Positions 29,254 to 39,052 of a stretch of DNA of 64,000 nucleotides are shown piece by piece. The stretch comes from Opitutaceae bacterium (GTDB taxonomy: Bacteria > Verrucomicrobiota > Verrucomicrobiia > Opitutales > Opitutaceae). Each line of letters begins with the position of its first letter. The stretch's first letter is position 1. The translations under genes and the position numbers were made by a program. The notes under the pieces were generated by a model, which ran no database searches, was not told the DNA's origin, and worked only from the letters and a program-made list of their open reading frames with translations. The DNA lies in contig JAIXWF010000013.1 of NCBI GenBank assembly GCA_027482185.1, positions 806,001 through 870,000 on the forward strand, given 5' to 3'.

Positions 29254-31866
29254 ATGAGCATTCGCATCCACGAACTGGCGAAGGAACTCCACATGGAGAA
29301 CAAGGAGCTGATCACGCTCCTCAAGGAGCGGAAGATCATCGCTCCCGATGTAAAATCGCCTTCGAGCACCGTGGACAACATCAGCGCTTCGGCGCTGCGC
29401 GAGGAATTCGCCGCCAAGATCGCCGCCGCCAACGCCGCTCCCGCCGCGCCCGTGGCCGAGGCTCCGGCTCCCGTCGATCCGGCCGCCGCGCCCAAGGTCA
29501 ACTTGCCCACCGGCGTGTTCGTGAAGTCGAAGTCGGACATCGATCGCGAAAAGGAAGCCGCGGCCGCCGCCAAGATCGCCGCCGCCAAAGCCGCCGCCGC
29601 GCCCGCCCCGGTCGCCGCCCCGCCGCCCCCGCCCGTGCCGGTCGCCCCGGCTCCGGTGTCCGCGCCCAAACCCGTTTCGGTGCCGCCGGTTCCGCCGCGC
29701 ATCGTGTCCGCTCCGCCCCCGGTCGCCCGCATTCCCGTCGCTCCGCCGGCGCCCCGTCCGTCGGTGCCGCCCGTCTTGCCGCCGCCGGTTCGCCCGCCGG
29801 TCGTGCCCGTTCCGTTGTCCGCTCCGGCGCCCGCGCCGGCCCCGGCTCCGTCCGTGCCGCCGGTGCCCGCCCCCGTCCGCGCCCCCGTTTCTCCCGTCGC
29901 TCCGCCGCCGATCGCCAAAGCTCCCGGCCTGCCGCCGCCGCTGCCGGCCCGTGCGCCCGCGCCTGCCCCGGTGATGGCGCCCAAGCCGCCGCCGTTGCCC
30001 GGCACCGCGCCCGCCTCGTCTGCGGCCCCGGCCGCCGCGCCGCAGATTACGATCCAGGGCGACGTCAAGATCCTCCACCTGAAGCCGCCGATCGTCGTCC
30101 GCGACTTCGCCGTCGCCCTCGGCCTCAAGCCCTTCAAACTCATCTCCGAGCTCAACCAAATCGTCGGCTTTGCCGCGATGAACTCGACGATCGAGGAAGC
30201 GGTGGCCCAGAAGGTCGCCGAAAAGTACGGTTTCATCCTCGAGATCAAGCACCGCGGCGACGCCGCGGCCCAGCAGGCCGCGAAGGAAAAGAAGGCCGAA
30301 AAGAAGCCGGACGAAGACGAATCCAAGCACCTGCAGCCCCGTCCTCCCGTGGTCTGCATCCTCGGCCACGTCGACCACGGCAAAACCTCGCTCCTCGACG
30401 CGATCCGCAAAGCGAACGTCGCGGCCGGCGAGGCCGGCGGCATCACGCAGCACATCGGCGCCTACCAGATCGAATTCAACGGCCGCAAGATCACCTTCCT
30501 CGATACGCCCGGCCACGCCGCCTTCACCAAGATGCGCGCCCGCGGCGCCAGCGTCACCGATGTCGCGATTCTCGTGGTCGCGGCCGACGACGGCTTCATG
30601 CCGCAGACGGACGAGGCGCTGAAGATCGCGCTTAACGAAAAGCAGCTCCACCCCGAGCGGTTCGCCCTGATCGTCGCCGTCAACAAGATGGACGTCAAAG
30701 GCGCCAACCTCGACCAGGTGAAGAGCCAGATGCAGCAACGCGGCATCGCTCCGGAAGACTGGGGCGGGGAAACGATCACCGTTCCCGTTGCGGCCATCAA
30801 GGGCCAGGGCATCACCGAATTGCTCGAGATGATCCTCCTTCAGACGGATGTCCTCGAGCTGAAGGCCAATCCCAAGGCCGAGGCCAGCGGCGTCGTCATC
30901 GAGTCGGAAATCGATTTCGGCCGCGGTCCCTTGGCCACCGTCATCGTCCAGCGCGGCACCCTCCGCGTCGGCGACGCGATCGTCAGCGGTCCCAACTTCG
31001 CCAAGGTCCGCGCGATGTTCGACGACCAGGGCAACAATCTGAAAGAAGCCCCGCCGGCCATGCCGGTGCGCGTCATCGGCTGGACCGGCACGCCGGACAG
31101 CGGTGCGGCATTCAAGGTCGTCAAAAACGCCCGCGAAGCCGAGAAGATCGCCGAAGAGGAGCAGCTGCGCCTCAAAAAGGTCGCCTCCACGGCGGCCGCG
31201 GTGCCGAAGGAAGTTTCCGTCGAGCAGCTCTTCGCCAACATCGCCGCCACCCAGGCCAAGGTGCTCAAGGTCATCGTCAAGACCGACGTGTTCGGTTCCT
31301 CCGAGGCCGTGCGCAACATCCTCGAGGGCATCAAGAGCGCGAAGGTCCAGCTCGAGATCGTCTCCATCGAGGTCGGCCTCGTGACCAAGAACGACGTGCT
31401 CATGGCCGGTGCCTCCGGCGCGACGATCATCGGTTTCCATACCAAGCTCGAGAACGGCGTCACCCCGCTCGCGAAGCACCACGGCGTGCGCATCGAGACG
31501 TTCGACATCATCTACGAGATGGGCGACAAGGTCCGCGAAATGATGGCGGATCTGCTCGATCCCGACATCAAGGAAATCAAGACGGGCGCCGCCGAGGTCC
31601 GCCAAGTCTTCCCGCTCGCCAAAGGCTTCGTGGCGGGCTGCCTCGTCACCGAGGGCAAGATCAACCGCAACGCCGCCGCCCGCCTGCGCCGGGGCCGCGA
31701 GATCGTGCACGAAGGCAAGATCGGCACCCTCAAACGTTTCAAGGACGACGCCAACGAAGTGCGCGCCGGCCTCGAGTGCGGCATCAAGCTCGACGACTTC
31801 AACGGCTACGCGGCCGGCGACGTCATCGAGTGCTTCGAGGTCCAAAAGGTCCGCGCGGCCCTCTGA
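29254..31866 (+). CDS. infB: Translation initiation factor IF-2
   Basis: An 870-residue GTPase that delivers initiator fMet-tRNA to the ribosome. The short IF2_N domain ([20 protein letters not shown]) is followed by an unusually Pro/Ala/Val-rich linker (about 60-265) made almost only of small residues. A second N-domain-like block ([21 protein letters not shown]) leads into the G domain with GHVDHGKTS (about 369-377), DTPGHAAF and NKMD. Domains II to IV follow, with GHEAGEN-like elements replaced by family variants near the end. It is 33 bases after nusA in the same operon. The linker's low complexity gives misleading long open frames on the other strand. Confidence 0.97.
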   Translation: MSIRIHELAKELHMENKELITLLKERKIIAPDVKSPSSTVDNISASALREEFAAKIAAANAAPAAPVAEAPAPVDPAAAPKVNLPTGVFVKSKSDIDREKEAAAAAKIAAAKAAAAPAPVAAPPPPPVPVAPAPVSAPKPVSVPPVPPRIVSAPPPVARIPVAPPAPRPSVPPVLPPPVRPPVVPVPLSAPAPAPAPAPSVPPVPAPVRAPVSPVAPPPIAKAPGLPPPLPARAPAPAPVMAPKPPPLPGTAPASSAAPAAAPQITIQGDVKILHLKPPIVVRDFAVALGLKPFKLISELNQIVGFAAMNSTIEEAVAQKVAEKYGFILEIKHRGDAAAQQAAKEKKAEKKPDEDESKHLQPRPPVVCILGHVDHGKTSLLDAIRKANVAAGEAGGITQHIGAYQIEFNGRKITFLDTPGHAAFTKMRARGASVTDVAILVVAADDGFMPQTDEALKIALNEKQLHPERFALIVAVNKMDVKGANLDQVKSQMQQRGIAPEDWGGETITVPVAAIKGQGITELLEMILLQTDVLELKANPKAEASGVVIESEIDFGRGPLATVIVQRGTLRVGDAIVSGPNFAKVRAMFDDQGNNLKEAPPAMPVRVIGWTGTPDSGAAFKVVKNAREAEKIAEEEQLRLKKVASTAAAVPKEVSVEQLFANIAATQAKVLKVIVKTDVFGSSEAVRNILEGIKSAKVQLEIVSIEVGLVTKNDVLMAGASGATIIGFHTKLENGVTPLAKHHGVRIETFDIIYEMGDKVREMMADLLDPDIKEIKTGAAEVRQVFPLAKGFVAGCLVTEGKINRNAAARLRRGREIVHEGKIGTLKRFKDDANEVRAGLECGIKLDDFNGYAAGDVIECFEVQKVRAAL

Positions 31867-31949
31867 CCAATCGGCGGCCCGGCGGGCCGCGGCGGATTTC
31901 CCGAAACGGATCCCGCCCGCGCCCGCCCACCGCCCCGTCCGCTCCTCCC

Positions 31950-32312
31950 GTGTCCAACCGCACCGTCCGCGTCAACGAACTCGTCCAGCGCGAGCTGAGC
32001 GACATTCTGCGCAAACGCTACCAGAGCGAGTCGGTCGCGATCACGATTTCCGAAGTGCGGGTCTCGCCTGACCTTCGCGATGCCCGTGTCTTCGTCGCCA
32101 TCGTGGCCGGCGAGGAAGAGGCGGAGAAGAAACTGTGGTGGCTCCGCACGAAGGCGGCCGATATCCGCGAGGAACTGGGCCGGCGGATCGTGCTGAAGTA
32201 TCTCCCGAAGTTCGAATACCTGCTCGACCGCTCCGCCGTGCGCGGCGCCCGGATCCTGCAGGTCCTCGACGAGATCGACCGCCCCGCGCCGCCGCGCCCC
32301 GACGCGGTCTGA
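31950..32312 (+). CDS. rbfA: Ribosome-binding factor A
   Basis: A 120-residue KH-fold protein needed for late maturation of the 30S subunit. It reads [20 protein letters not shown], then [23 protein letters not shown] and [20 protein letters not shown], matching RbfA throughout. The likely start is GTG at 31950; no ATG lies near the conserved N-terminus, and upstream in-frame sequence is Arg/Pro-rich and overlaps infB. The position between infB and nrnA/truB is the standard order. Confidence 0.92.
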   Translation: MSNRTVRVNELVQRELSDILRKRYQSESVAITISEVRVSPDLRDARVFVAIVAGEEEAEKKLWWLRTKAADIREELGRRIVLKYLPKFEYLLDRSAVRGARILQVLDEIDRPAPPRPDAV

Positions 32313-32320
32313 CGTCCGCC

Positions 32321-33331
32321 ATGGAGCCGCACTACCCGGAGCTCTCCGCGGCGTTCCGCCGGCTGCTGGCCGACCTGCAGGGCAAACCGGTGGCGGTGAT
32401 CGGCCACGCCCGGCCCGACGGCGACTGCATCGGTTCCCAGGTTGCGCTCGCCCGCGTGCTGCGGGCGCAGGGTTTCGATGTCGTGTGCGTCAATCCCGAC
32501 CCGGTGCCGCGCCGGCTGCTGTTTCTCACCGCGGGCATGGCGTTCCTCCGCACCGACGACGTGCTCGCCCGGGGCGAGACGCGGGCCGCGGTGTTCGTCG
32601 ATTGCGCCGACCACGCGCGCGCCGGCGAGCGGCTCAAGGCGCATTTTCCGCAGCCCGCCGGGGTGATCGACCACCACCTGTCCAACGTCGGCTACGCCCG
32701 GCACAACGTGGTCGACAGCGCCTCCGCGGCAACCTGCGAGATCCTGGCCGGCATTTTTCTCGATCTCGGTTTCGCCATCGATGCGCAGAGTGCGAAGGCG
32801 CTCTACACCGGCGTTTTGACCGACACGGGGCAGTTCCGTTTCAATTCCACTTCGCGCCGCTGCTTCGTGCTGGCGGGCGAGTTGGTCGCGCGCGGCGCGT
32901 GCCCCAGCGAGGCGGGCTACCAGCTTTACGAGCGCGAAACCGTCGGAAAATTGCGCCTGCTGCAGCACTTTCTCGGGGCGCTGAAGCTGGAGTGCGGCGG
33001 CCGCGCCTGCATCGGCACGCTGCCGGCCGGCATTTTCGAGAGCACGGGCGCCTGCGCCGAAGACACCGAGGGGCTGGTCGACTACGCGCGCAGCATCGAG
33101 GGCGTCGATGTCGGCGCTTTGGTCGAACTGCGCGCCGACGGCACCGTCAAGGCCAGCCTGCGCGCCAAGGAACCCGCCTACCGCATGGATCTCGTCGCCG
33201 CGGAGTTCAACGGCGGCGGCCACGCCTGCGCCGCCGGCCTCAGCCTGCGTGCCGACGCGGCCGAATTCTACCCGCGGCTCGTCGCCGCCATCGCCGCGCG
33301 CCTCGCCGCGGTCCCTTCACCCACCGTCTGA
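32321..33331 (+). CDS. nrnA: DHH/DHHA1 phosphoesterase, NrnA-like oligoribonuclease / pAp phosphatase
   Basis: A 336-residue cytoplasmic phosphoesterase expected to degrade nanoRNAs and to dephosphorylate 3'-phosphoadenosine 5'-phosphate. The metal-binding motifs are present in order: [22 protein letters not shown] and GVIDHHLSN (the DHH). The DHHA1 substrate-binding motif [11 protein letters not shown] lies near the C-terminus. It starts 8 bases after rbfA and ends 2 bases before the truB ATG. A nrnA gene between rbfA and truB is common in bacteria. Confidence 0.92.
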   Translation: MEPHYPELSAAFRRLLADLQGKPVAVIGHARPDGDCIGSQVALARVLRAQGFDVVCVNPDPVPRRLLFLTAGMAFLRTDDVLARGETRAAVFVDCADHARAGERLKAHFPQPAGVIDHHLSNVGYARHNVVDSASAATCEILAGIFLDLGFAIDAQSAKALYTGVLTDTGQFRFNSTSRRCFVLAGELVARGACPSEAGYQLYERETVGKLRLLQHFLGALKLECGGRACIGTLPAGIFESTGACAEDTEGLVDYARSIEGVDVGALVELRADGTVKASLRAKEPAYRMDLVAAEFNGGGHACAAGLSLRADAAEFYPRLVAAIAARLAAVPSPTV

Positions 33332-33333
33332 AC

Positions 33334-34059
33334 ATGCTCGTACCGCCGCGCGAAATGGAAGGCATCCTCCTGGTCGACAAGCCGGGCGACCACACGTCCC
33401 ACGACGTCATCGCCCGCCTGCGCGGCAAGCTGAAGATGAAACGTATCGGCCATGCCGGTACGCTCGATCCCATGGCCACGGGCCTGCTGATCGTCCTGGT
33501 GGGGAAGGCGACGCGCGTCTCGCAGTACCTCATCAGCCTGGACAAGGAGTACGAGGGCACGGTCGAGCTCGGCAAGGTGACCGACACCCAGGACGCCGAC
33601 GGCGAGATGATGGAGACGCGCCCCGTGCCGCCGCTGGGCGAGGCCGAGATCCGCGCCGCCCTGCAGGGCTTCCTCGGCGACCAGTACCAGACGCCGCCGA
33701 TGTACTCCGCCATCAAGATCGACGGCGTGCCCCTCTACAAGAGCGCCCGCAAAGGCGAGGAAGTGGAACGCGAGCCGCGGTTCATCCGCGTCAATTCCTG
33801 GGAACTCACCGGACTCGCCCTGCCGCGGTTCGATTTCCGGCTGCGCTGCACCAAGGGCACCTACGTCCGCACGCTCGCGCACGACCTCGGCCAGAAGCTG
33901 GGCTGCGGCGCCCACCTCGCCGCGCTGCGCCGCACCGCGACCGACAAATTCCACGTTTCCCAGGCGCTGACGCTCGACCAGATCCAAGCGCTGTCGCTGC
34001 CTGAAATCGAGAAACGGCTGATCGCCCCGCGCGACGCCGTCCCGAGCATCGCTCTCTGA
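33334..34059 (+). CDS. truB: tRNA pseudouridine(55) synthase
   Basis: A 241-residue enzyme that makes pseudouridine 55 in the T-loop of tRNAs. [20 protein letters not shown] opens the fold, and [12 protein letters not shown] carries the catalytic Asp (about residue 45). [21 protein letters not shown] and [24 protein letters not shown] are the other TruB motifs. It is shorter than E. coli TruB and lacks most of the C-terminal PUA domain, as in many short TruB proteins. ATG 33334 is chosen; an internal ATG at 33355 (MEGILL) is a possible alternative. Confidence 0.95.
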   Translation: MLVPPREMEGILLVDKPGDHTSHDVIARLRGKLKMKRIGHAGTLDPMATGLLIVLVGKATRVSQYLISLDKEYEGTVELGKVTDTQDADGEMMETRPVPPLGEAEIRAALQGFLGDQYQTPPMYSAIKIDGVPLYKSARKGEEVEREPRFIRVNSWELTGLALPRFDFRLRCTKGTYVRTLAHDLGQKLGCGAHLAALRRTATDKFHVSQALTLDQIQALSLPEIEKRLIAPRDAVPSIAL

Positions 34060-34111
34060 GCTGCGCGGGCCGACCCGCAGCGCGACGCTGCCCGGCCCGC
34101 CCGCCGCCGCC

Positions 34112-35047
34112 ATGGCCGCCGCTTCGATCCCGCCCGCTGCCCCACCGTCCGCGCCACTGCACCTCGCGCTGGGCATGTTCGACGGCGTGCACGTCGGCCA
34201 CCAGGCGGTGATCGGCTTGGCCGTGGCCGCCGCCAAGGCCGCGGGCGGCAGCGCCGGCGTGCTGACGTTTTGGCCGCACCCGAGCCGGCTGTTCCGGCCG
34301 GAGGCGGCGACACCGATGTTGCAGGAAGCGACAGCGAAGGCGGAGCGGCTGCGCGGCCTGGGCGTCGACACCGTCGTGACGCAAGAGTTCGACGCCGCGT
34401 TCGCCCGCATCGAGGCGGCGGACTTTTTGCCGTGGTTGCAACGTCGCTTCCCTGGGCTGGCCGCGGTCTATGTCGGGGAGAATTTCCGTTTCGGCCGCGG
34501 GCGCGCCGGCGATGTCGCGCAGTTGCAGGCGGCGGGGCACGCGGCGGGCATCCCGGTGGTGGCGGCGCCGCGCATCCAACGCGACGGCGAACCGGTAAGC
34601 AGCACGCGCATTCGCGGACTTTTGGCGGAAGGACGCATGGCCGAGGTCAACCGTTTGCTGGGCTGGACCTACGCGGCGGAAGGTAACGTGCAGCCCGGCA
34701 AACGCCTCGGCCGGACCATCGGTTTCCCGACCTTGAATCTGCCGTGGCAGCCGGAGGCGGCGCCGCGCCTCGGCGTCTACGCGGTGCGGGTGTCGGGTGC
34801 GGCAGGGGCCGAAGGACTGCCGGCGGTCGCGAACTACGGGTTGCGACCGACGGTGGAGCAGACCGTCGTGCCCCGGATCGAGGCGCACGTGCTGGGGGTC
34901 TGTCCTTTCGGCGAGGGCGCTCGGCTCAAGGTCGAATGGCTGCATTTTTTGCGGCCCGAAATGAAGTTCGCGGGGCTGCCGGAGTTGCGTGCCCAGATCG
35001 CGCGCGACGTGCAGGCGGCGCGGGAATTTTTCACGGCGAAGGAGTAA
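34112..35047 (+). CDS. ribF: Bifunctional riboflavin kinase / FAD synthetase
   Basis: A 311-residue enzyme that phosphorylates riboflavin to FMN and adenylates it to FAD. The N-terminal nucleotidyltransferase half has GMFDGVHVGHQ and VYVGENFRFGRGRAGDVAQL, then VSSTRIRGLLAEG. The C-terminal riboflavin kinase half has GRTIGFPTLNL and VANYGLRPTV. It begins 52 bases after truB and is the last gene of the nusA operon. No FMN-riboswitch-like structure is visible upstream. The leader is C-rich (GCCGCCGCC before ATG). Confidence 0.95.
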   Translation: MAAASIPPAAPPSAPLHLALGMFDGVHVGHQAVIGLAVAAAKAAGGSAGVLTFWPHPSRLFRPEAATPMLQEATAKAERLRGLGVDTVVTQEFDAAFARIEAADFLPWLQRRFPGLAAVYVGENFRFGRGRAGDVAQLQAAGHAAGIPVVAAPRIQRDGEPVSSTRIRGLLAEGRMAEVNRLLGWTYAAEGNVQPGKRLGRTIGFPTLNLPWQPEAAPRLGVYAVRVSGAAGAEGLPAVANYGLRPTVEQTVVPRIEAHVLGVCPFGEGARLKVEWLHFLRPEMKFAGLPELRAQIARDVQAAREFFTAKE

Positions 35048-35102
35048 GATTTTTCCTTGCGCTGCGCGGGCCGGCTCGCGTTACTCGCCGACTCAGATTT
35101 TT

Positions 35103-35179
35103 GGACCTTTAGCTCAGTTGGTTAGAGCGTTTCCTTGACATGGAAAAGGTCACTGGTTCGAGTCCAGTAAGGTCCACCA
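35103..35179 (+). tRNA. tRNA-Val (anticodon GAC)
   Basis: The 77-nt cloverleaf has acceptor stem GGACCTT/AAGGTCC, D-arm with AGCTCAGTTGGTTAGAGC, anticodon stem TTTCC/GGAAA around loop TTGACAT (GAC), T-arm ACTGG-TTCGAGT-CCAGT and an encoded CCA. It reads GUC/GUU valine codons. A T-tailed hairpin follows immediately. Confidence 0.96.
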
Positions 35180-35187
35180 TTTGAAAT

Positions 35188-35215
35188 CCGCCGCTTGATT
35201 GCCGGCGGTTTTTTT
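35188..35215 (+). terminator. Intrinsic terminator after tRNA-Val
   Basis: CCGCCG, loop of 9 nt, CGGCGG, then seven T residues. It separates the tRNA from recN. Confidence 0.8.
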
Positions 35216-35232
35216 GTGCCTGTAAGCCACGC

Positions 35233-36894
35233 ATGCTGCAGACCCTCCGTATCCGCAACCTGGCCCTGCTCGAGGAAGTGACCCTCGACTTCGAGGCCGG
35301 CTTCACCTCGGTCACCGGCGAAACGGGCGCCGGCAAGAGTATCCTTCTCGGGGCGCTGAGCCTGCTCGCCGGCGAGCGGGCGGACAAATCCGTGATCCGG
35401 CAGGGCGCCGCGGCCGCCGAGGTCGAGGCGAGCCTGTATTTCAAAGCCCCGGCGGCGATCGATGCCGCGCTCGCGGAACTCGGGCTCCCGCCGTGCGAAG
35501 ACGGCGTCCTGATTCTGAAACGCAGCCTGCCGCGCGAGAAGGCCCCGAAAATTTCCGTCAACGGCAGCCTCGCGACCCTCGCCGCGCTGCAGCAACTCGG
35601 GACCCGCTGGATCGATTTCCACGGACCGAGCGAGCCGCGACGTCTGCTCAAGGAGGATTGCCAGCTGGAGTTGCTCGATCTCTTCGGCCGACACCCGGAG
35701 CCGCTCGCGGCCTATACCGCGAGCTACCGGAAGTGGCGTGAGCGCACCGCAGATCTGGAACGCTTGGCGAAGGAGACGAAGTTGGCGCCAGACCAGATCG
35801 AATACCTGCAGAATCAGGTGGCGAAACTCGATGCGCTCGATCTCTCGGCCGATGCGATCGAGGTGTTGGAGCGGGATTTCCAGCGGCTTGCGCGTTCCCA
35901 GGAACTCGCGGAGTTGGCCGGCGGCTTGGCGGGCGGGCTCACCGGCGAGGACGGACTGCAGGGGCGCCTCGCGGAACTGCTGCGGCAGGCGCGCCAGCTC
36001 GAGTCGATCGATGCCGCGAGCCGGCCCTTGGCGGCGCGGCTGGCTTCGGCGGCGGTGGAACTCAACGACCTCGGCGCCGAGTTCTCGGCGCTTGGCCAGC
36101 AGGTGCAGTTCGATCCGGAACAGGCGGAGGACCTCTCGGCGCGGATGAACACCTGGCTCGAGGTGAAGCGTCGCCTCGGCGGCGATGTGGCCGCGGTGGC
36201 GCGCGCCCGCGACGACATGCGCCGGCGGCTGGCGGAGCAGGGCGACATCGAAGGCGCTCTGGCCCGCGCGGAAAAGCAGGCGAACGACGCCCTGCGCCAA
36301 GCCCGGAAGGACGCGCAGGTGCTGCGGGTGGCGCGCGAGAAAGCGGCGCGCGAGCTCGCGAAGCTCGCGGCCAAGAGCATCGTGCCGCTCGGCTTCAAGA
36401 AGGCGGATTTCCAAGTGCGGCTGGCCGACTTGCCGGACCTCGGGCCGGGCGGCGATTGCCGGGTCGAGTTCCTGTTTTCGCCCAATGTCGGCGAAGCGCC
36501 GTTGCCCCTGAGCCGGATTGCCTCAAGCGGCGAACTCGCCCGCGTGATGCTGGCGCTGAAGACGGTGCTGGCGGATCTCGACGATGTGCCGGTGCTGGTG
36601 TTCGACGAAGTCGACGCGAATGTCGGCGGCGAAATCGGCCGGATCGTCGGCGAGAAAATGGCCGGCATTGCGCGGCGCCACCAGGTGCTGTGCGTCACCC
36701 ATCTGCCGCAGGTGGCGGCCCAGGCGGCGAGTCACCTCGTGGTGACCAAGGACCAATCCGGTGCGCGGGCGCAGGTGACAATCGAGCCGATCCACGGGAC
36801 GCGCAAGGTGCGCATCGCCGAGCTGGCGCGGATGCTCGGCGACCGCAATGCGAAGAGCGCGCTGGCGCACGCGGCCGAATTGCTCGGCGACTGA
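35233..36894 (+). CDS. recN: DNA repair protein RecN
   Basis: A 553-residue SMC-like ATPase that acts in double-strand break repair. Walker A is GETGAGKSILLGAL near residue 33, with LLEEVTLDFEAGFTSVTGETG before it. A central helical region (about 155-365) gives a coiled coil that is short by RecN standards. The C-terminal half has LSRIASSGELARVMLALK (signature) and VLVFDEVDANVGGEIG (Walker B), then VTHLPQVAAQA. The length is normal. The ATG at 35233 is 18 bases after the tRNA terminator, which leaves little room for a separate promoter, so the promoter may overlap the terminator region or expression may depend on read-through. Confidence 0.96.
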   Translation: MLQTLRIRNLALLEEVTLDFEAGFTSVTGETGAGKSILLGALSLLAGERADKSVIRQGAAAAEVEASLYFKAPAAIDAALAELGLPPCEDGVLILKRSLPREKAPKISVNGSLATLAALQQLGTRWIDFHGPSEPRRLLKEDCQLELLDLFGRHPEPLAAYTASYRKWRERTADLERLAKETKLAPDQIEYLQNQVAKLDALDLSADAIEVLERDFQRLARSQELAELAGGLAGGLTGEDGLQGRLAELLRQARQLESIDAASRPLAARLASAAVELNDLGAEFSALGQQVQFDPEQAEDLSARMNTWLEVKRRLGGDVAAVARARDDMRRRLAEQGDIEGALARAEKQANDALRQARKDAQVLRVAREKAARELAKLAAKSIVPLGFKKADFQVRLADLPDLGPGGDCRVEFLFSPNVGEAPLPLSRIASSGELARVMLALKTVLADLDDVPVLVFDEVDANVGGEIGRIVGEKMAGIARRHQVLCVTHLPQVAAQAASHLVVTKDQSGARAQVTIEPIHGTRKVRIAELARMLGDRNAKSALAHAAELLGD

Positions 36895-36903
36895 GCCGGA
36901 GCC

Positions 36904-36937
36904 ATGCAGTTGGGAGATGAAAGTTGAGGGTAGAGAG
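36904..36937 (-). repeat. 34-nt dispersed repeat, copy 2 (left arm of inverted repeat)
   Basis: It starts ATGCAGTTGGGAGA and ends TGAGGGT-A-GAGAG. Its reverse complement matches the copy at 37002-37035 at 27 of 34 positions by eye, with the mismatches clustered in a 7-nt block. It begins 9 bases after the recN stop codon. Confidence 0.65.
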
Positions 36938-37001
36938 ATCGATCCGCCGAGCCGCGGAATAGGTTGCCGCAGCCAGCGGCCTGACGAACCGAACGGTTTG
37001 G

Positions 37002-37035
37002 CTCTCAACCCTCAGCCAAGCTCTCCCAACTGCAT
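37002..37035 (+). repeat. 34-nt dispersed repeat, copy 3 (right arm of inverted repeat)
   Basis: It starts CTCTCAACCCTCAGC and ends CTCCCAACTGCAT. With copy 2 it forms an inverted repeat with a 64-nt spacer between the convergent recN and ccsA genes. It is the same element as the copy at 22577-22610, which also sits in a convergent gap. The transcript could fold into a long hairpin and block read-through from either side. Confidence 0.65.
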
Positions 37036-37081
37036 GAGATAGACTGAGCGCTGTCCGGCCGGCGTGCCGGCGGGGTGCGTC

Positions 37082-39052
37082 TCAGGATCCGGAAGCGACG
37101 GACGCCCCGGCCGCGCCGGGGTGTGCCGGGGAAGCGGCCGGGCGCCGGTTGAAGCTGCGCCACAGGGAGAACGGCAGGCAGCCGACCGCGATGATGACAA
37201 TTTGGCTGGCCACGAACCCCGAAAGCGCGACGAAGGCGGCGTCGGTGAAACCGTAGCTGTGGAGGCCGACGCCGAGCATGTTGGTGCCGAACCAGCTCCA
37301 GCTCGTGACGATGTTGCCGCCGATGGCGAGGTTCATGAGGCCGCGCTGCTTGATCATGCCGCCCCAGCGGGCATGGAGGATCACGGCATTCCAAATCACG
37401 ATGATGAGCGCGCCGTTTTCCTTCGGATCCCAGCCCCAGAAACGGCCCCAGGATTGGTCGGCCCAGATACCGCCGAGGATCGTGCCGACGAAGCTGAACA
37501 GCGTCGCGAAGCAAATGATGCCGTAGACCATGCGGGTGAGGGCGTCGGCGGTGGCGCTGTCGAGCGAGCGGGTCAGGACGCCGCGCAGCACGTAGATGAT
37601 GCCGAGGAAGCCGGCGAGGAAGGTCGCGGAGTAACCGGCGGTGACGACGATGACGTGGGTCGCGAGCCAGAAGTTGGAGTCGAGCACGGCGCGCATCATT
37701 TCCATCGTGTCGCCGCTGAGCGACAGGTGGTGGGCGATGAGCAGCGTCGAGAAACCGATGACGCCGGCGGCGACGGAGCCGATGGCGTTGCGGTAGATCT
37801 GTTCGAGAATCACGCAGAGGCCGACGGCGCCCCAACCGACGAAGAGCGCGGACGAATAGAGATTGGTGACCGGCGGCCGGCCTTCGATCCACATGCGCAT
37901 CGCGATGCCGCCGGTGGCGACGATCCAGGCGACGAGCGTGATCCAGAAGGCGGAGCGGCCGAGCACGTCGGCCCAGAGCAGCCACGAAAACAGGCCGACA
38001 AACAGCGCGATGGCGTAGAGCGTCATGCTGCTGTAGAACGGCTGCGCGACGTTGAAGCGTTTTTCGGCTCCGACCTTGGCCAGCTGCGGCTCGAGCCGCT
38101 TGCCGATCTCGGCGCGGTAGAGCTCGATGAGTTTGTTGAACTGCTCGGGCTGGTTGTTGCGCCAGGCGTGCGCGAGGCCGGCGTAGGCGAGGGCGGTGGA
38201 GTTGACGCGGCCGGTGCGGAACGTCTCGAGCAAGGCGGCGCCGGCGGGTTTCCACGCGGTGGGGTCGTTGTTGTCGGCGTCGGGCGGGACGACCAGGAGG
38301 TTGGTCGATTCGGCCATGATAACGAAGCTCTCGCCGATCTCGGTCATGGTCGCGACCAGGGCGGCGTCGTGTTCTTGGCCGGCTTGCTTGGCACGGACGG
38401 CGGCAACGCCGGCGACGACGTTGTCCTGGAATTTCAGGAGGTCGCCGAGGAAATCGGTGCGGCCGGGAGCGACGAGCGCGTGGCGGAGGCGCTGGTAGTG
38501 GACGAGGTTGCCGTACAGCTGCATGACGGCGCGCTGGAAAGGCGTGCGCACCGCGGCCTCGATCGGGTCGGCGAGTTTGGCCTGTTCCTGGATCGTGCGG
38601 ATGTGCGGCGTGAGTTCCTGGAGCGAGAACCGGCGAAAGTGCGACGGGACAAAGCCGAAGACCGACAGGACCTTGAGCGCGGTCTTCTCGTACTTGATCT
38701 TGATGTCGTCCTCGGTCTTGCCGATGAGCGCGAGGAGATCGGGGTTGTCGATCTGGAAGGTGGGAAACGTGTCGGCCTTCTCGGGCCGGAACACGACTTC
38801 GAGCAGCCACTCGGACGGCGTCGCGACCAAGGGCTCGGACACGAGCGGCGTGCTGACGCGTTGGCGCCCCTGCAATTGCAGAAGCGAACTGCGGGCCACG
38901 GTGTCGAGGGGTTTGACCCGGCCGTTGACGAGCACGGGCAGTTCGCCGAAGGCCGCGACTTTGAACGCGGACGCCTCCTTCACCGGCATGAGGGTGCGGG
39001 CGACGTAGAGGACCGTCGCGGCGAGGACGAGCAGGGGAATGAGTTTCTTCAT
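37082..39052 (-). CDS. ccsA: Cytochrome c biogenesis protein CcsA (system II), long form
   Basis: A 656-residue inner-membrane protein that handles heme for cytochrome c maturation. An N-terminal membrane segment is followed by a roughly 300-residue soluble region starting PVLVNGRVKPLDTVARSSLL, a type of domain also seen in Bacteroidota CcsA. The C-terminal half has about eight membrane segments and the tryptophan-rich heme motif WGRFWGWDPKENGA (about 532-546), with membrane-flanking His residues (AHHLSLSGD near 438; ILHARWGG) as likely heme ligands. The start at 39052 overlaps the resB stop by 4 bp. Classical CcsA is about half this length; the extended N-terminus is a lineage feature, not an error. 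Confidence 0.92.
   Translation of the reverse strand: MKKLIPLLVLAATVLYVARTLMPVKEASAFKVAAFGELPVLVNGRVKPLDTVARSSLLQLQGRQRVSTPLVSEPLVATPSEWLLEVVFRPEKADTFPTFQIDNPDLLALIGKTEDDIKIKYEKTALKVLSVFGFVPSHFRRFSLQELTPHIRTIQEQAKLADPIEAAVRTPFQRAVMQLYGNLVHYQRLRHALVAPGRTDFLGDLLKFQDNVVAGVAAVRAKQAGQEHDAALVATMTEIGESFVIMAESTNLLVVPPDADNNDPTAWKPAGAALLETFRTGRVNSTALAYAGLAHAWRNNQPEQFNKLIELYRAEIGKRLEPQLAKVGAEKRFNVAQPFYSSMTLYAIALFVGLFSWLLWADVLGRSAFWITLVAWIVATGGIAMRMWIEGRPPVTNLYSSALFVGWGAVGLCVILEQIYRNAIGSVAAGVIGFSTLLIAHHLSLSGDTMEMMRAVLDSNFWLATHVIVVTAGYSATFLAGFLGIIYVLRGVLTRSLDSATADALTRMVYGIICFATLFSFVGTILGGIWADQSWGRFWGWDPKENGALIIVIWNAVILHARWGGMIKQRGLMNLAIGGNIVTSWSWFGTNMLGVGLHSYGFTDAAFVALSGFVASQIVIIAVGCLPFSLWRSFNRRPAASPAHPGAAGASVASGS

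Noticed and set aside
34060-34111. FMN riboswitch before ribF
   Set aside because: The gap is only 52 bases and lies inside an operon; no RFN-like motif is present.
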